A stretch of DNA of 24,083 bases from DATFPK01 sp035264885 (GCA_035264885.1 DATFPK010000082.1:1-24083); one strand, 5' to 3'. Shown: positions 15,654-23,291, counted from the first letter of the stretch. A program made the numbers and translations. The notes: generated by a model from the sequence alone, not told the origin.

Positions 15654-16367
15654 ATGTCTCGCCTGCCGATCGTGGCGCTGGCGGCCGTCGTCGTGGCGCT
15701 GGTCACGGCGAGAGCGGGCGCCGAGGACGTGGTCACCCGCTCTGAGCCCGCCGCCGACCCCAACACGGTGGTCGCCGAGCGTCCCTGGATCGACTGGCGC
15801 CCCTCGCTGGCCCTCGGTGAGCCGTTTGACCACGGAAGGCTGGTCAACGGCGTCTCGCTCCCGGCGGAGGGCCGCGACTTCCGCACCTGGGACCCGGTCC
15901 AGCACCGTTACCCGAACCGCGCCTGGCGCCGCTGGGGGACCGACCGCCTGCTGCGCGTCCTCCTCCGCGTCGCCCGTGCGTATCGCGCCGCGAACCCGGC
16001 CGCCCCGCGGCTCGCAATCGGTGACCTCAGCCGGCCGCGTGGCGGCGGGTTTGGCCGCCGCTATGGCGGGATCGGGCATGCCTCCCACCAGAACGGTCTC
16101 GACGCCGACGTCTACTACCCCCGGTTGGACGACCTCGAGCGGCCGCCGGCGCGTCCGGCTCAGATCGACCGCCGCCTCGCGCAGGACCTCGTCGACCGCT
16201 TCGTCCGCGCCGGCGCCGAGTTCGTGTTCGTCGGCCCCTCGACCGGGCTGACCGGTCCCCGCCGCGTGGTCCAGACGCTTGTCCATCACGATGACCACCT
16301 GCACGTGAGGATCCGCAACCCGCTGCCGGCGTGGATGCGGATGGGTCAGACGTCCAATCGGCGTTGA
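15654..16367 (+). CDS. Penicillin-insensitive murein endopeptidase-like metalloenzyme (M74/LAS type)
   Basis: A predicted exported peptidoglycan hydrolase, 237 residues. A signal peptide covers about 1-23 (hydrophobic core, AGAED at the end). The core holds GDLSRPRGGGFG, then HASHQNGLDAD with H142, H145, D150 and D152, and later HDDHLH with H215 and H217. By analogy with MepA, the zinc ligands are H145, D152 and H217. Family knowledge: MepA cuts the D-alanyl-meso-diaminopimelyl cross-link. If the activity is the same, the cell wall is of the DAP type. The ATG at 15654 is the first sensible start before the signal peptide; its ribosome site is weak. The frame is open upstream only through the shadow of ccmA. 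MepA is best known from Gram-negatives. Confidence 0.85.
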   Translation: MSRLPIVALAAVVVALVTARAGAEDVVTRSEPAADPNTVVAERPWIDWRPSLALGEPFDHGRLVNGVSLPAEGRDFRTWDPVQHRYPNRAWRRWGTDRLLRVLLRVARAYRAANPAAPRLAIGDLSRPRGGGFGRRYGGIGHASHQNGLDADVYYPRLDDLERPPARPAQIDRRLAQDLVDRFVRAGAEFVFVGPSTGLTGPRRVVQTLVHHDDHLHVRIRNPLPAWMRMGQTSNRR

Positions 16368-16370
16368 CGT

Positions 16371-16382
16371 CGCGGGCCCGCG
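16371..16382. repeat. Perfect 12-base palindrome CGCGGGCCCGCG
   Basis: A perfect palindrome in the 31-base gap between the murein endopeptidase stop and the next start. It could be an operator half-site pair or simply GC-rich chance. There is no loop or T-run, so it is not a terminator. Confidence 0.25.
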
Positions 16383-16398
16383 GGCGTAGCGTCGAGAC

Positions 16399-16788
16399 AT
16401 GCGCATCCCCCGCGGAATCCTGGTCCTCGGACTCACGGTCGCGGTCGCCCTGTCGGCCGGCGCCGCGCTCGGCGCCAACGTGGTCAAGATCCGCTCGAAG
16501 GTGACGATCGCCGCCGACGGCCTCCGCTTCCACGGCAAGGTCCTGTCGCCCAACGCGGCCTGCGAGCAGGGGCGCAAGGTGAAGCTGAAGCGCGAGGTCC
16601 CCGGCAAGGACCCGGTGTTCGGGACATCGACCACCGACGCCCAGGGCCGCTGGGAGGTCACCGTGTCCGGCTTCGCGGGCGTCAGCCTCTCGCGCTTCTA
16701 TGCGCGCGTGAGGCGGCGGTCCGAGGGGACGGCCGGGACGATCTTCGTCTGCCGTTCCGACCGCTCGCGTTCGATCCGCCCAGGGTGA
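16399..16788 (+). CDS. Small secreted protein of unknown function
   Basis: A 129-residue protein with a clear signal peptide (about 1-25: basic start, Leu/Val/Ala core, ending ALGA). The mature part alternates charged and hydrophobic residues, and looks like a small beta-sandwich of the transthyretin or Ig-like kind (FGTSTTDAQGRWEVTV, a common pattern in such domains). Two cysteines, C55 and one near 118, could form a disulfide. The C-terminus is Arg/Ser-rich. I do not recognise the family. It lies 31 bases after the endopeptidase gene on the same strand and may be co-transcribed. It converges with the aldehyde dehydrogenase gene with four bases between the stops. Confidence 0.75.
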   Translation: MRIPRGILVLGLTVAVALSAGAALGANVVKIRSKVTIAADGLRFHGKVLSPNAACEQGRKVKLKREVPGKDPVFGTSTTDAQGRWEVTVSGFAGVSLSRFYARVRRRSEGTAGTIFVCRSDRSRSIRPG

Positions 16789-16792
16789 GCGC

Positions 16793-18403
16793 TCAGGAGG
16801 AGCGCCCCCGGCGCAGCGTCCGCGCGCCGACCTTCAGCAGCGGTCCGATGCCTTGCCTGAGGGCCTCGACCCGCTCCCCGTTGCGCCCGTAGATCAGGCG
16901 CGCCGAGGAGCGGACGGCGTCCCCCAGGGTCCGGTCGTAGGGGTGCCACCAGAAGTTTCGGGTCAGGCCGGGCTCCCAGGTCAGCAGCTTGATGTTGGTG
17001 CACTCGTAGAAGCCGAACTTGGAGTGGGACCGGCCCAGCCCGGAGTGCTTGACGCCGCCCCAGGAGCACTGGCAGGCGCCATGGGTGAAGGAGTGGTCGT
17101 TGACCCAGACCATGCCGGACTGGATCTCGCGCCCGATCCGCTCGCCCTTCTGGCGGTCGCGGGTCCACACGGAGGCGCCGAGGCCGAACTCCGAGTCGTT
17201 CGCGAGCTCGACCGCCTCGGCCTCGGAGGCGACGGCGATGATCGGCAGCACCGGCCCGAAGATCTCCTCGCGCATGATCCGCATCTCGTGGGTGACGCCC
17301 GTCAAGACGACCGGGGCAATGAACTTGCCATCTAGCCCCGGCACGTCGGCCGGCCCGCCGCAGTGCTGGGTGGCGCCGTTCGCCACCGCGTCCTCGACCA
17401 GCTCGAGGACCAGGTCGTACTGCTCTGCGGACGTCATCGGCCCGATCTCGGTCTCGAAGTCGAGCGGGTCGCCGACCTTCAGGGAACGCGCCCCCTCGAC
17501 GACGCCGGCGACGAAGCGATCCGCCATGTCCCGGTGGACGTAGACCCGCTCGATGCCCGAGCAGGTCTGCCCCGCGTTCGCGAAGCCGCCCCAGAGCGCC
17601 CCGGAGACCGCATTGCCGAGGTGCGCGTCGGCGCAGACGATCATCGGGTCCTTGCCCCCGAGCTCGAGCACCGAGCCCTTCATCTGGCGGGCGCAGACCT
17701 CACCGACCTTGCGGCCGACCTCGACCGAGCCGGTGAAGAAGATCTTGCCGGTGCTCGACTTGCAGAGCGCGTCCCCGATCCGCCCGCCGCCGTGGACGGT
17801 GCGGACGAGGCCCTCGGGAAGGCCGGCCTTGTCGAAGATGCGCTGGATCCCCTCGCCGAGGAGCGGAGTCAGCGAGGCCGGCTTGAGGACCACGCCGTTG
17901 CCGGCCATCAGAGCGATCGCGACCTCGCCGAAGGGGATCGACCAGGGGTAGTTCCAGGGCGCAATCACGCCGACGACGCCGATCGGTTCGAAGGCGAACT
18001 TGCTCCGCTTCGTGACCAGGAACGGTTGCGGGTAGCCGACCTTCTCGTCGGCCAGGATCCCCGGTCCCTCGTCGGCGCACCAGTGCAGCGCGTCGACGGT
18101 GGGCAGGAGCTCCATCGTGTAGGCCTCGTTGATCGGCTTGCCCTGCTCTCGCGACAGGAGCCGGGCCATGTCGTCGAGCTCGTCGAGCAGGACCTCGGCG
18201 GCGCGGCGCATGTAGCGGGCGCGGTCCTCGAGCGTCAGCGCCGCCCAGCTCGGCTGGACGCGGGCGACGTCGTCGACGACCTTCTGGACCTGGGCCGGCG
18301 TGATCGTCTCGGCCGACCCGATCGACGCACCGGTCGCCGGATTGAACGACTCGAGCTGCTTCGGCTGGCGGGCGCGGGACTTGGGCTGGGTGGCGGCTTC
18401 CAT
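16793..18403 (-). CDS. NAD(P)-dependent aldehyde dehydrogenase
   Basis: Oxidises an aldehyde to the acid in the cytoplasm; 536 residues. The catalytic set is complete: N151 in PWNYPW, E247 in LELGGKDP and nucleophile C281 in NAGQTCSG, with the usual 34-residue spacing from Glu to Cys. The EEIFGPV and SGLGRS regions are present. The N-terminus has a basic, Gln-rich lead (about 1-18), and the C-terminus extends about 45 residues beyond the core, ending LRRGRSS. This extension is longer than in typical soluble members and could support membrane association or oligomer contacts. The ATG at 18403 lacks a clear ribosome site. The gene lies downstream of rarA with a 151-base gap holding a hairpin. 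Substrate cannot be told from the sequence. Confidence 0.93.
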   Translation of the reverse strand: MEAATQPKSRARQPKQLESFNPATGASIGSAETITPAQVQKVVDDVARVQPSWAALTLEDRARYMRRAAEVLLDELDDMARLLSREQGKPINEAYTMELLPTVDALHWCADEGPGILADEKVGYPQPFLVTKRSKFAFEPIGVVGVIAPWNYPWSIPFGEVAIALMAGNGVVLKPASLTPLLGEGIQRIFDKAGLPEGLVRTVHGGGRIGDALCKSSTGKIFFTGSVEVGRKVGEVCARQMKGSVLELGGKDPMIVCADAHLGNAVSGALWGGFANAGQTCSGIERVYVHRDMADRFVAGVVEGARSLKVGDPLDFETEIGPMTSAEQYDLVLELVEDAVANGATQHCGGPADVPGLDGKFIAPVVLTGVTHEMRIMREEIFGPVLPIIAVASEAEAVELANDSEFGLGASVWTRDRQKGERIGREIQSGMVWVNDHSFTHGACQCSWGGVKHSGLGRSHSKFGFYECTNIKLLTWEPGLTRNFWWHPYDRTLGDAVRSSARLIYGRNGERVEALRQGIGPLLKVGARTLRRGRSS

Positions 18404-18449
18404 GAATCGGGATGTTAGGAGTTGTCATGCCACCCGGCTACGCAAACGT

Positions 18450-18492
18450 AAAAGCGGCCGGAGGCCCCCAGTCAAGACCCCCGGCCGGCTGC
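18450..18492 (-). terminator. Possible intrinsic terminator downstream of rarA
   Basis: On the minus strand, GCAGCCGG (18492-18485) can pair with CCGGCCGC (18461-18454) with one mismatch; GGCCGG/CCGGCC is an alternative six-base register. The second arm is followed by TTTT (18453-18450). The loop is long (about 19-23 bases) and the T-run short, so this is tentative. Position between the rarA stop and the aldehyde dehydrogenase start fits a terminator or a leader hairpin. Confidence 0.35.
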
Positions 18493-18554
18493 TCTGAGAA
18501 ACACGGACTGCCGAGGGAAGTTGTGCCCCTTTTTTTGAGCGCAGGTTGAGCCGC

Positions 18555-19889
18555 TCAGCGGCCGAAGCGGCGGCGCAGAGAGTCGACGCGGCGGCGGAGC
18601 TCTGCCTCGAACCCGCGGTCGGTGGGCTCGTAGAACGGGCCGGCCTCGACGTCCTCGGGCAGCAGCGACCCCTCGGCCACGCCACCGGGCTCGTCGTGGG
18701 GGTAGACGTAGCCGACGCCGCGGCCGAGCCGCTTGGCCCCGTAGTAGGCGGCGCTGCGAAGCGGATCGGGCGGAGTCTTCGCCCCGTGCTCGCGAACCTC
18801 GCGGGTCGCGGCGCCGATCGCCTTGTAGGAGGCGTTCGACTTTGGCGCGAGGGCCAGATAGGCAGCTGCCTGGGCGAGGTTCAGACCGCACTCCGGCAGG
18901 CCGACGTGCTCCACGGCCGCCGCCACGGAGGTGGCGATGACCAGCGCCTGGGGATCGGCGTTGCCGACGTCCTCGGAGGCGAGGACGATCATCCGCCGGG
19001 CGATGTAGCGGGGGTCCTCGCCCCCTTCCAGCATCACCGCGAGGTAGTAGAGCGAGGCGTCCACGTCCGACCCGCGGGTGGCCTTGATGAAGGCCGAGAT
19101 GTAGTCGTAGTGGCGGTCGCCCTCGCGGTCGTATTCGATCGCCTTGCGCTGCATCGCGTCCTCGACCGCAGCGATGTCGATTGGCGTACCGTCGGCGCGG
19201 CTGCGCTCGACCGCGCGCTCCAGCGCCGCCAGGGCCACCCTCGCGTCGCCGCCGGATCGCTCGGCCAGCATCGCGATCGCTTCCGGCGAGATCTCCGGCG
19301 GATCGTCGATGCCGCGCTCATGGTCCGACAGGGCCCGCCGCAGCATCTCCTCGACCTCGGCCGGGGCGAGGGGATGGAGCTCGTAGATCTGGCAGCGGGA
19401 CAGCAGCGCCGAGTTGACCTCGAAGTAGGGGTTCTCGGTCGTCGCGCCGATCAGGATCAGCAGGCCGTCCTCGACCGCTGGCAGCAGCGCGTCCTGCTGC
19501 GCCTTGTTGAAGCGGTGAATCTCGTCGAGGAAGAGGATCGTCGCCCGGCCGCTCACCTGGCGCCGCTCCCGCGCCCGCTCGATCACCTGGCGGATCTCGG
19601 CCCGCCCGGCGTTCACCGCCGACTCCTCCTCGAAGGCGGCATCGGCGTCCCTCGCCGCGATCCGGGCGAGCGTCGTCTTCCCCGACCCCGGCGGCCCGTA
19701 GAGGATCGCGCTGTGGGGCCGGCCGCTCTCGATCGCGGTCCGCAGGGCCGAGCCCTCGCCCAGGAGGTGCGCCTGCCCGACCAACTCGTCGAGCGAACGG
19801 GGGCGCATCCTGACTGGCAGCGGCGCGTCCGCGGGCGGCGCCCCGTCGCGTGCCTCCGCCGCGTCGGTCTCGAACAGGCGCTCTTCCAT
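18555..19889 (-). CDS. rarA: Replication-associated recombination protein A (RarA/MgsA) AAA+ ATPase
   Basis: A 444-residue clamp-loader-like ATPase acting at stalled replication forks, where it binds single-stranded DNA ends and SSB. Walker A is YGPPGSGKTT (K71), Walker B ILFLDEIHRFN (D122, E123), and sensor 1 lies in GATTENPYFEVN. The C-terminal helical tetramerisation region has DYISAFIKATRGSDVDA, and RYIARRMIVLASEDVGNADP is highly typical of RarA. The N-terminus (MEERLFE) precedes the usual PLPVRMRPRSLDELVGQ. The frame is open far upstream, but that part is shadow of the divergent M20 gene; ATG at 19889 fits the family. The gene is divergent from the M20 peptidase with only 21 bases between starts. 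Confidence 0.96.
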   Translation of the reverse strand: MEERLFETDAAEARDGAPPADAPLPVRMRPRSLDELVGQAHLLGEGSALRTAIESGRPHSAILYGPPGSGKTTLARIAARDADAAFEEESAVNAGRAEIRQVIERARERRQVSGRATILFLDEIHRFNKAQQDALLPAVEDGLLILIGATTENPYFEVNSALLSRCQIYELHPLAPAEVEEMLRRALSDHERGIDDPPEISPEAIAMLAERSGGDARVALAALERAVERSRADGTPIDIAAVEDAMQRKAIEYDREGDRHYDYISAFIKATRGSDVDASLYYLAVMLEGGEDPRYIARRMIVLASEDVGNADPQALVIATSVAAAVEHVGLPECGLNLAQAAAYLALAPKSNASYKAIGAATREVREHGAKTPPDPLRSAAYYGAKRLGRGVGYVYPHDEPGGVAEGSLLPEDVEAGPFYEPTDRGFEAELRRRVDSLRRRFGR

Positions 19890-19910
19890 GCGGTGAGTAT
19901 GGTGGCTCGA

Positions 19911-21230
19911 ATGGAGGCCGCGACCCGCCAAGAGGTAGGCGTCGAGGCAGTCGACTTGCTGCGCCGCCTGATCCGCTTCAACACCGTCAACCCGCCCGGG
20001 AACGAGGGCGAGGCACAGGAGTTCCTGCGCGGACTGCTCGAGGACGCGGGGTGGGAGTGCGAGACCGCCGCCCTCGTCCCGGAGCGCCCCAACCTCGTCG
20101 CCCGCCTTCGCGGCGCCGCACCGGGGCCTTCGCTGGCGATGATCAGCCACGTCGATACCGTCCCGGCCGACCCGGCCGAGTGGACCCGCGGCCCCTGGAG
20201 CGGAGACCTCGACGGCGGCTACGTCTGGGGTCGTGGAGCGCTCGACATGAAGGACCAGGTCTCGGCCGAGACGGCGGCCTGCCTCAGCCTTGCCCGCGAG
20301 GGTTGGCGCCCCGCCCGCGGCGACCTCCTCCTGATCGTCACCGCCGACGAGGAGGCCGGCGCCCACTACGGCGCCAAGTGGCTCTGCGAGGAGCGCCCCG
20401 ACCTGGTCCGCTGCGAGATGGTCGTAAACGAGGGCGCCGGCGAGGCGATCGACTTCGGCGGCCGCCGCTTCTACACGCTCTCGGTCGGCGAGAAGGGGGT
20501 CTTCCGCTTCCGGGTGCGGGCGAGGGGCGTCGCGGGGCACGGCTCGCTTCCGAGCGTCGGCGAGAACGCGCTGCTGAAGCTCTCGCCGGTGCTCGACCGG
20601 CTCCGCGCCCAGCCGCCGCGGGAGACCACGCCCGACACCGAGCTCTTCCTCGAGCGCCTCCTCGGCCGGCCAGGGGCGGATCCCGACGAGGCCCTGACCG
20701 AGATTCGCGCCGCGGACCGGCTCCTCGCCGACCTGCTCGCGGAGCCGATGCTGGGCGTCACGCTGACCCCGACCATGACCGCGACGAACGGCAAGCCCAA
20801 CGTGATCCCGTCGAGCGCCGAGTTCCAGGTCGACTGCCGCGTGCCCCCCGAGATGGAGGAGGCCGAGGTCCGCGAGCGGATCAGCGCCGTGCTCGGCGAC
20901 GGCGACTGGCAGGTCGAGTTCATCGAGAACGTCGTCGGCAACCGCTCCGAGTTCTCCGGCCCGCTCGCCGAGGCGATCACGGATTGGGTCGCGGCGACCG
21001 ATCCCGGCGCGGCGGTCCTGCCGTCCGTCATGCCCGGCTTCAGCGACAGTCACTGGTTCCGCAAGGAGTTCGGCGCCACCGTCTTCGGGTTCTGCCCGCA
21101 GAACGCGATGTCCCTGGCGGAGGTCAAGCCGCTGATCCACAGCGCCGACGAGCGGGTCGCCGTGGCCGACGTCGAGCTGATGGCCGAGTTCTTCCGCTGG
21201 CTCCCCGGGAGGCTGCTCGGCAATGGCTGA
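19911..21230 (+). CDS. M20-family metallopeptidase (ArgE/DapE/carboxypeptidase-like)
   Basis: A cytoplasmic di-zinc hydrolase of 439 residues. Metal-site residues are H80 (SHVDT, with the accessory D82), bridging D112 (GALDMKD), catalytic E147 with E148 (TADEEAG) and H410 (LIHSADE). The dimerisation domain carries GVAGHGSLPSVGENA and TMTATNGKPNVIPSSAEF. The family includes acetylornithine and succinyl-diaminopimelate deacylases and dipeptidases; the substrate cannot be fixed here. ATGs at 19899 and 19911 are both in frame; 19911 has GGTGG five bases upstream. The frame continues far upstream, but only as the shadow of rarA. First gene of a plus-strand operon, overlapping the next gene by eight bases. 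Confidence 0.92.
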   Translation: MEAATRQEVGVEAVDLLRRLIRFNTVNPPGNEGEAQEFLRGLLEDAGWECETAALVPERPNLVARLRGAAPGPSLAMISHVDTVPADPAEWTRGPWSGDLDGGYVWGRGALDMKDQVSAETAACLSLAREGWRPARGDLLLIVTADEEAGAHYGAKWLCEERPDLVRCEMVVNEGAGEAIDFGGRRFYTLSVGEKGVFRFRVRARGVAGHGSLPSVGENALLKLSPVLDRLRAQPPRETTPDTELFLERLLGRPGADPDEALTEIRAADRLLADLLAEPMLGVTLTPTMTATNGKPNVIPSSAEFQVDCRVPPEMEEAEVRERISAVLGDGDWQVEFIENVVGNRSEFSGPLAEAITDWVAATDPGAAVLPSVMPGFSDSHWFRKEFGATVFGFCPQNAMSLAEVKPLIHSADERVAVADVELMAEFFRWLPGRLLGNG

Positions 21231-22050
21231 CGAGCGGCTACGGCTCGGCGGCATGGCCCTTCGCAACGGGCTGCTGATCCACGGGCCGACCCATTGGGCG
21301 GCCGCGGTCCGCGGCCGCGACGGCGAGATCGCGGTCGCCTCGGAGACCAAGCCGCGGGTGGCGCCCGGGCTGGCGGGTCGCGTTCCGGGGGTCCGCGGGC
21401 CGCTTAAGCTCGCCGAGGCGATGGCGGTGCTGCCGGCCGTCCGCCGAGCCCTGCCTGCCGCGCGCCTGCCGTTCGAGGACTGGCGCGTGATCGCCGCGAC
21501 GGGGGGGACGCTGGCGCTGACGGCGGCGCTGCGGCGGCGTGGCGGCCCCTCCGCCGCCCGGGAGAGCGCCGTGCAGGCGCTCGGCATGGTGCCCGCCGTG
21601 GTCGCGTTGCGCGACCGCGACCTGGCCGCTTACCACGGCGTCGAGCACAAGGCGATCGCCGCCTACGAGCAGGGTGCCCCCGATCCCGCCGACGTGCCCA
21701 AGGAGCACGACCGCTGCGGGTCGAACCTGATCGCTCCGATCATGCTCCTCTCCGGCGGCGGGAGCGTCCTCCTCGAGCGCCTGGTCGCGCGTCCCACCGC
21801 GCTGGCCCGGGCCGGCGTCGGGATCGGCGGCGCCTCGATCGCGGTCGAGATGTTCGCCTGGAGCGACCGCCACCACGGCTCGCCCCTGGCCCGCGCCTTT
21901 CATCGCCCCGGGCGAGAGATCCAGCGCCTCGTCGCGACGAAGGAGCCGACCCCGGACCAGCTCGAGGTCGGAGTCGCCGCGCTCGCCGAGATCCTGCGCG
22001 CCGAGGGCGTGGCCGAGACCGCGGAAGAGGGCACTCCTCCGCCCACGTAA
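21223..22050 (+). CDS. DUF1385 family membrane protein
   Basis: A 275-residue protein of unknown function. The N-terminal GGMALRNGLLIHGPTHWA and the central YHGVEHK (137-143) and EHDRCGSNL (161-169) are the conserved signatures of DUF1385. Hydrophobic stretches at about 88-104, 168-186 and 195-212 suggest membrane insertion. The His, Glu and Cys residues of the two central motifs could bind a metal (inference). The N-terminal motif departs from the more common GGQAVIEGVMMRGP form, so this may be a divergent branch. ATG at 21223 overlaps the M20 stop by eight bases. It is one of the few genes here with a TAA stop. Ten bases separate it from the epimerase. Confidence 0.88.
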   Translation: MADERLRLGGMALRNGLLIHGPTHWAAAVRGRDGEIAVASETKPRVAPGLAGRVPGVRGPLKLAEAMAVLPAVRRALPAARLPFEDWRVIAATGGTLALTAALRRRGGPSAARESAVQALGMVPAVVALRDRDLAAYHGVEHKAIAAYEQGAPDPADVPKEHDRCGSNLIAPIMLLSGGGSVLLERLVARPTALARAGVGIGGASIAVEMFAWSDRHHGSPLARAFHRPGREIQRLVATKEPTPDQLEVGVAALAEILRAEGVAETAEEGTPPPT

Positions 22051-22060
22051 ACTGCGGCGG

Positions 22061-22465
22061 GTGTTCGGACGGATCGATCACATCGGCGTTGCCGTGGAGG
22101 ACCTCGACGCGGCGATCGGCCTCTACGAGCAAAGCTTCGAGATGGCGCTGGCGCACCGCGAGACCGTCGAGACGCAGGGCGTCGAAGCGGTGCTGCTCGA
22201 CGTCGGCGAGGGGCACGTCGAGCTGCTGGCGCCGCTCGGGCCGGAGACGGCGGTCGGCAAGTTCCTCGCCCGCAAGGGGCCGGGGCTGCACCACGTCGCC
22301 TACGCGGTGGACGACCTCGACTCCGCCCTCGAGGGCATCCGCGGCGCCGGCATCGACCTGATCGACGACGAGCCCCGCCAGGGGATCCGCGGCAGCCGGG
22401 TCGCCTTCCTGCATCCGAAGAGCACGGGCGGCGTGCTGACCGAGATCGTGGAGCCGGCTCACTGA
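22061..22465 (+). CDS. mce: Methylmalonyl-CoA epimerase (VOC superfamily)
   Basis: Interconverts (2S)- and (2R)-methylmalonyl-CoA in propionyl-CoA and odd-chain fatty acid metabolism. The 134 residues form two beta-alpha-beta-beta-beta modules. Candidate metal and catalytic residues are H7 (IDHIGVAV), E54 (GHVELLAP), H77 or H78 (GPGLHHVAY) and E128 (LTEIVEP). The C-terminal GSRVAFLHPKSTGGVL is very typical of this epimerase and separates it from generic glyoxalases. The start is GTG at 22061. The stop overlaps the next ATG (TGATG). Methylmalonyl-CoA mutase is not in the window. The pathway also needs a biotin-dependent propionyl-CoA carboxylase, a plausible client of the birA product. Confidence 0.92.
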   Translation: MFGRIDHIGVAVEDLDAAIGLYEQSFEMALAHRETVETQGVEAVLLDVGEGHVELLAPLGPETAVGKFLARKGPGLHHVAYAVDDLDSALEGIRGAGIDLIDDEPRQGIRGSRVAFLHPKSTGGVLTEIVEPAH

Positions 22466-22686
22466 TGGCCCAGGCCCAGCGGGTCGAGATCGGGTTCGAG
22501 GGCGGCCAGGTCGTCTCCGCCCGGCTCACCGACGAGGCGCTTCGCGAGCTGCGCCAGGCGCTCGAGCACGGCGGGTGGCACGACCTCCAGACCGAGGACG
22601 GCGTCCTCTCGCTCCACCTGGGCAAGGTCGCGTTCCTCCGGATCGACTCGGGCGAGCACAAGGTCGGCTTCATCACCGGCGGCTGA
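22465..22686 (+). CDS. Small conserved-looking protein, DUF3107-like pattern
   Basis: A 73-residue soluble protein with no signal or membrane segment. It starts with a beta strand (RVEIGFEGG) and a helix (TDEALRELRQAL). A Gly-Trp turn (HGGWHDLQTEDG) and two more strands (VLSLHLGKVAFLRI) follow, ending in KVGFITGG. The order strand-helix-strands and the closing VGF resemble, from memory, the actinobacterial DUF3107 family; this is weak. The ATG at 22465 overlaps the epimerase stop, so the two are probably translated together. The methyltransferase start follows two bases after its stop. Coding is supported by the tight packing and even codon use. Function unknown. Confidence 0.75.
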   Translation: MAQAQRVEIGFEGGQVVSARLTDEALRELRQALEHGGWHDLQTEDGVLSLHLGKVAFLRIDSGEHKVGFITGG

Positions 22687-22688
22687 GT

Positions 22689-23291
22689 TTGCGCCGCCTG
22701 CTATTGCCGGGGGTCGCGGCCGTGCTCGGCGCGGCGATTTGGTGGCGGAGGAACCCTTCGGCGTGTCCCTACAGCCAGCGGTTCTGGGTCGAGGCGCCAC
22801 ATCCGCTGATCACCCGGTCGCGGCTACGCGAGGTGCTGCGACCCGCGGCCGGCGAGCGGATCCTGGAGATCGGCCCGGGGACCGGCTATTACACCCTCGA
22901 CCTGGCCGAATGGGTGTCGCCGGGCGGGGAGGTCGAGATCTTCGACATCCAGCAGGAGATGCTCGACCACACGATGAGCCGGGCCAAGGAGGCGGGTGCC
23001 GGCAACGTCACGCCCACCCGCGGCAACGCCGAGTCGTTGCCCCACGAGGTCGACTCCTTCGACGCGGCGGTGCTCGTGACGGTCCTCGGCGAGATCCCCG
23101 ACGGGGACGCCGCGCTGCGCGAAATCCAGCGGGTGCTGAAGCCCGGCGGCCGCCTGGTCGTCGGCGAGCTGGTCGGAGACCCGCACTACGTCGCCTTCGG
23201 CCGGCTGCGCGCCCGAGCCGAGGCGGCGGGCCTGAAACACGAGGAGCGCTCCGGAGGCTGGCCGGGGTACTTCGCCCGCTTCGGCGCCTAG
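22689..23291 (+). CDS. Membrane-anchored class I SAM-dependent methyltransferase
   Basis: A 200-residue protein. An N-terminal hydrophobic segment (about 4-19) is followed by WWRRNPSACPYSQRFWVE and a Rossmann-fold methyltransferase domain. Motif I is LEIGPGTGYY (E60 to G66 is the core). Motif II is EIFDIQ, and LKPGGRLVVGEL is the usual post-motif. It resembles the UbiE-type methyltransferase group in its core. The frame is open upstream within the previous gene. TTG at 22689 is the best start, two bases after that gene's TGA, since it yields a short basic lead and then the anchor; a later start would remove the anchor. The stop is TAG, sharing CTAG with the gene on the other strand. Substrate unknown, possibly a lipid or quinone given the anchor. 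Confidence 0.85.
   Translation: MRRLLLPGVAAVLGAAIWWRRNPSACPYSQRFWVEAPHPLITRSRLREVLRPAAGERILEIGPGTGYYTLDLAEWVSPGGEVEIFDIQQEMLDHTMSRAKEAGAGNVTPTRGNAESLPHEVDSFDAAVLVTVLGEIPDGDAALREIQRVLKPGGRLVVGELVGDPHYVAFGRLRARAEAAGLKHEERSGGWPGYFARFGA

Noticed and set aside
14897..15886. Longer ccmA starting at 15886
   Set aside because: The extra 96 residues lack similarity to ABC ATPases and overlap the divergent endopeptidase gene; ATG 15598 fits the family start.
18546..19910. Apparent ~450-residue N-terminal extension of the M20 peptidase
   Set aside because: It is antisense to rarA; the M20 family begins at about 19911.
19890..21587. Apparent ~565-residue N-terminal extension of RarA
   Set aside because: It is antisense to the M20 and DUF1385 genes; RarA begins at 19889 with the family's normal length.
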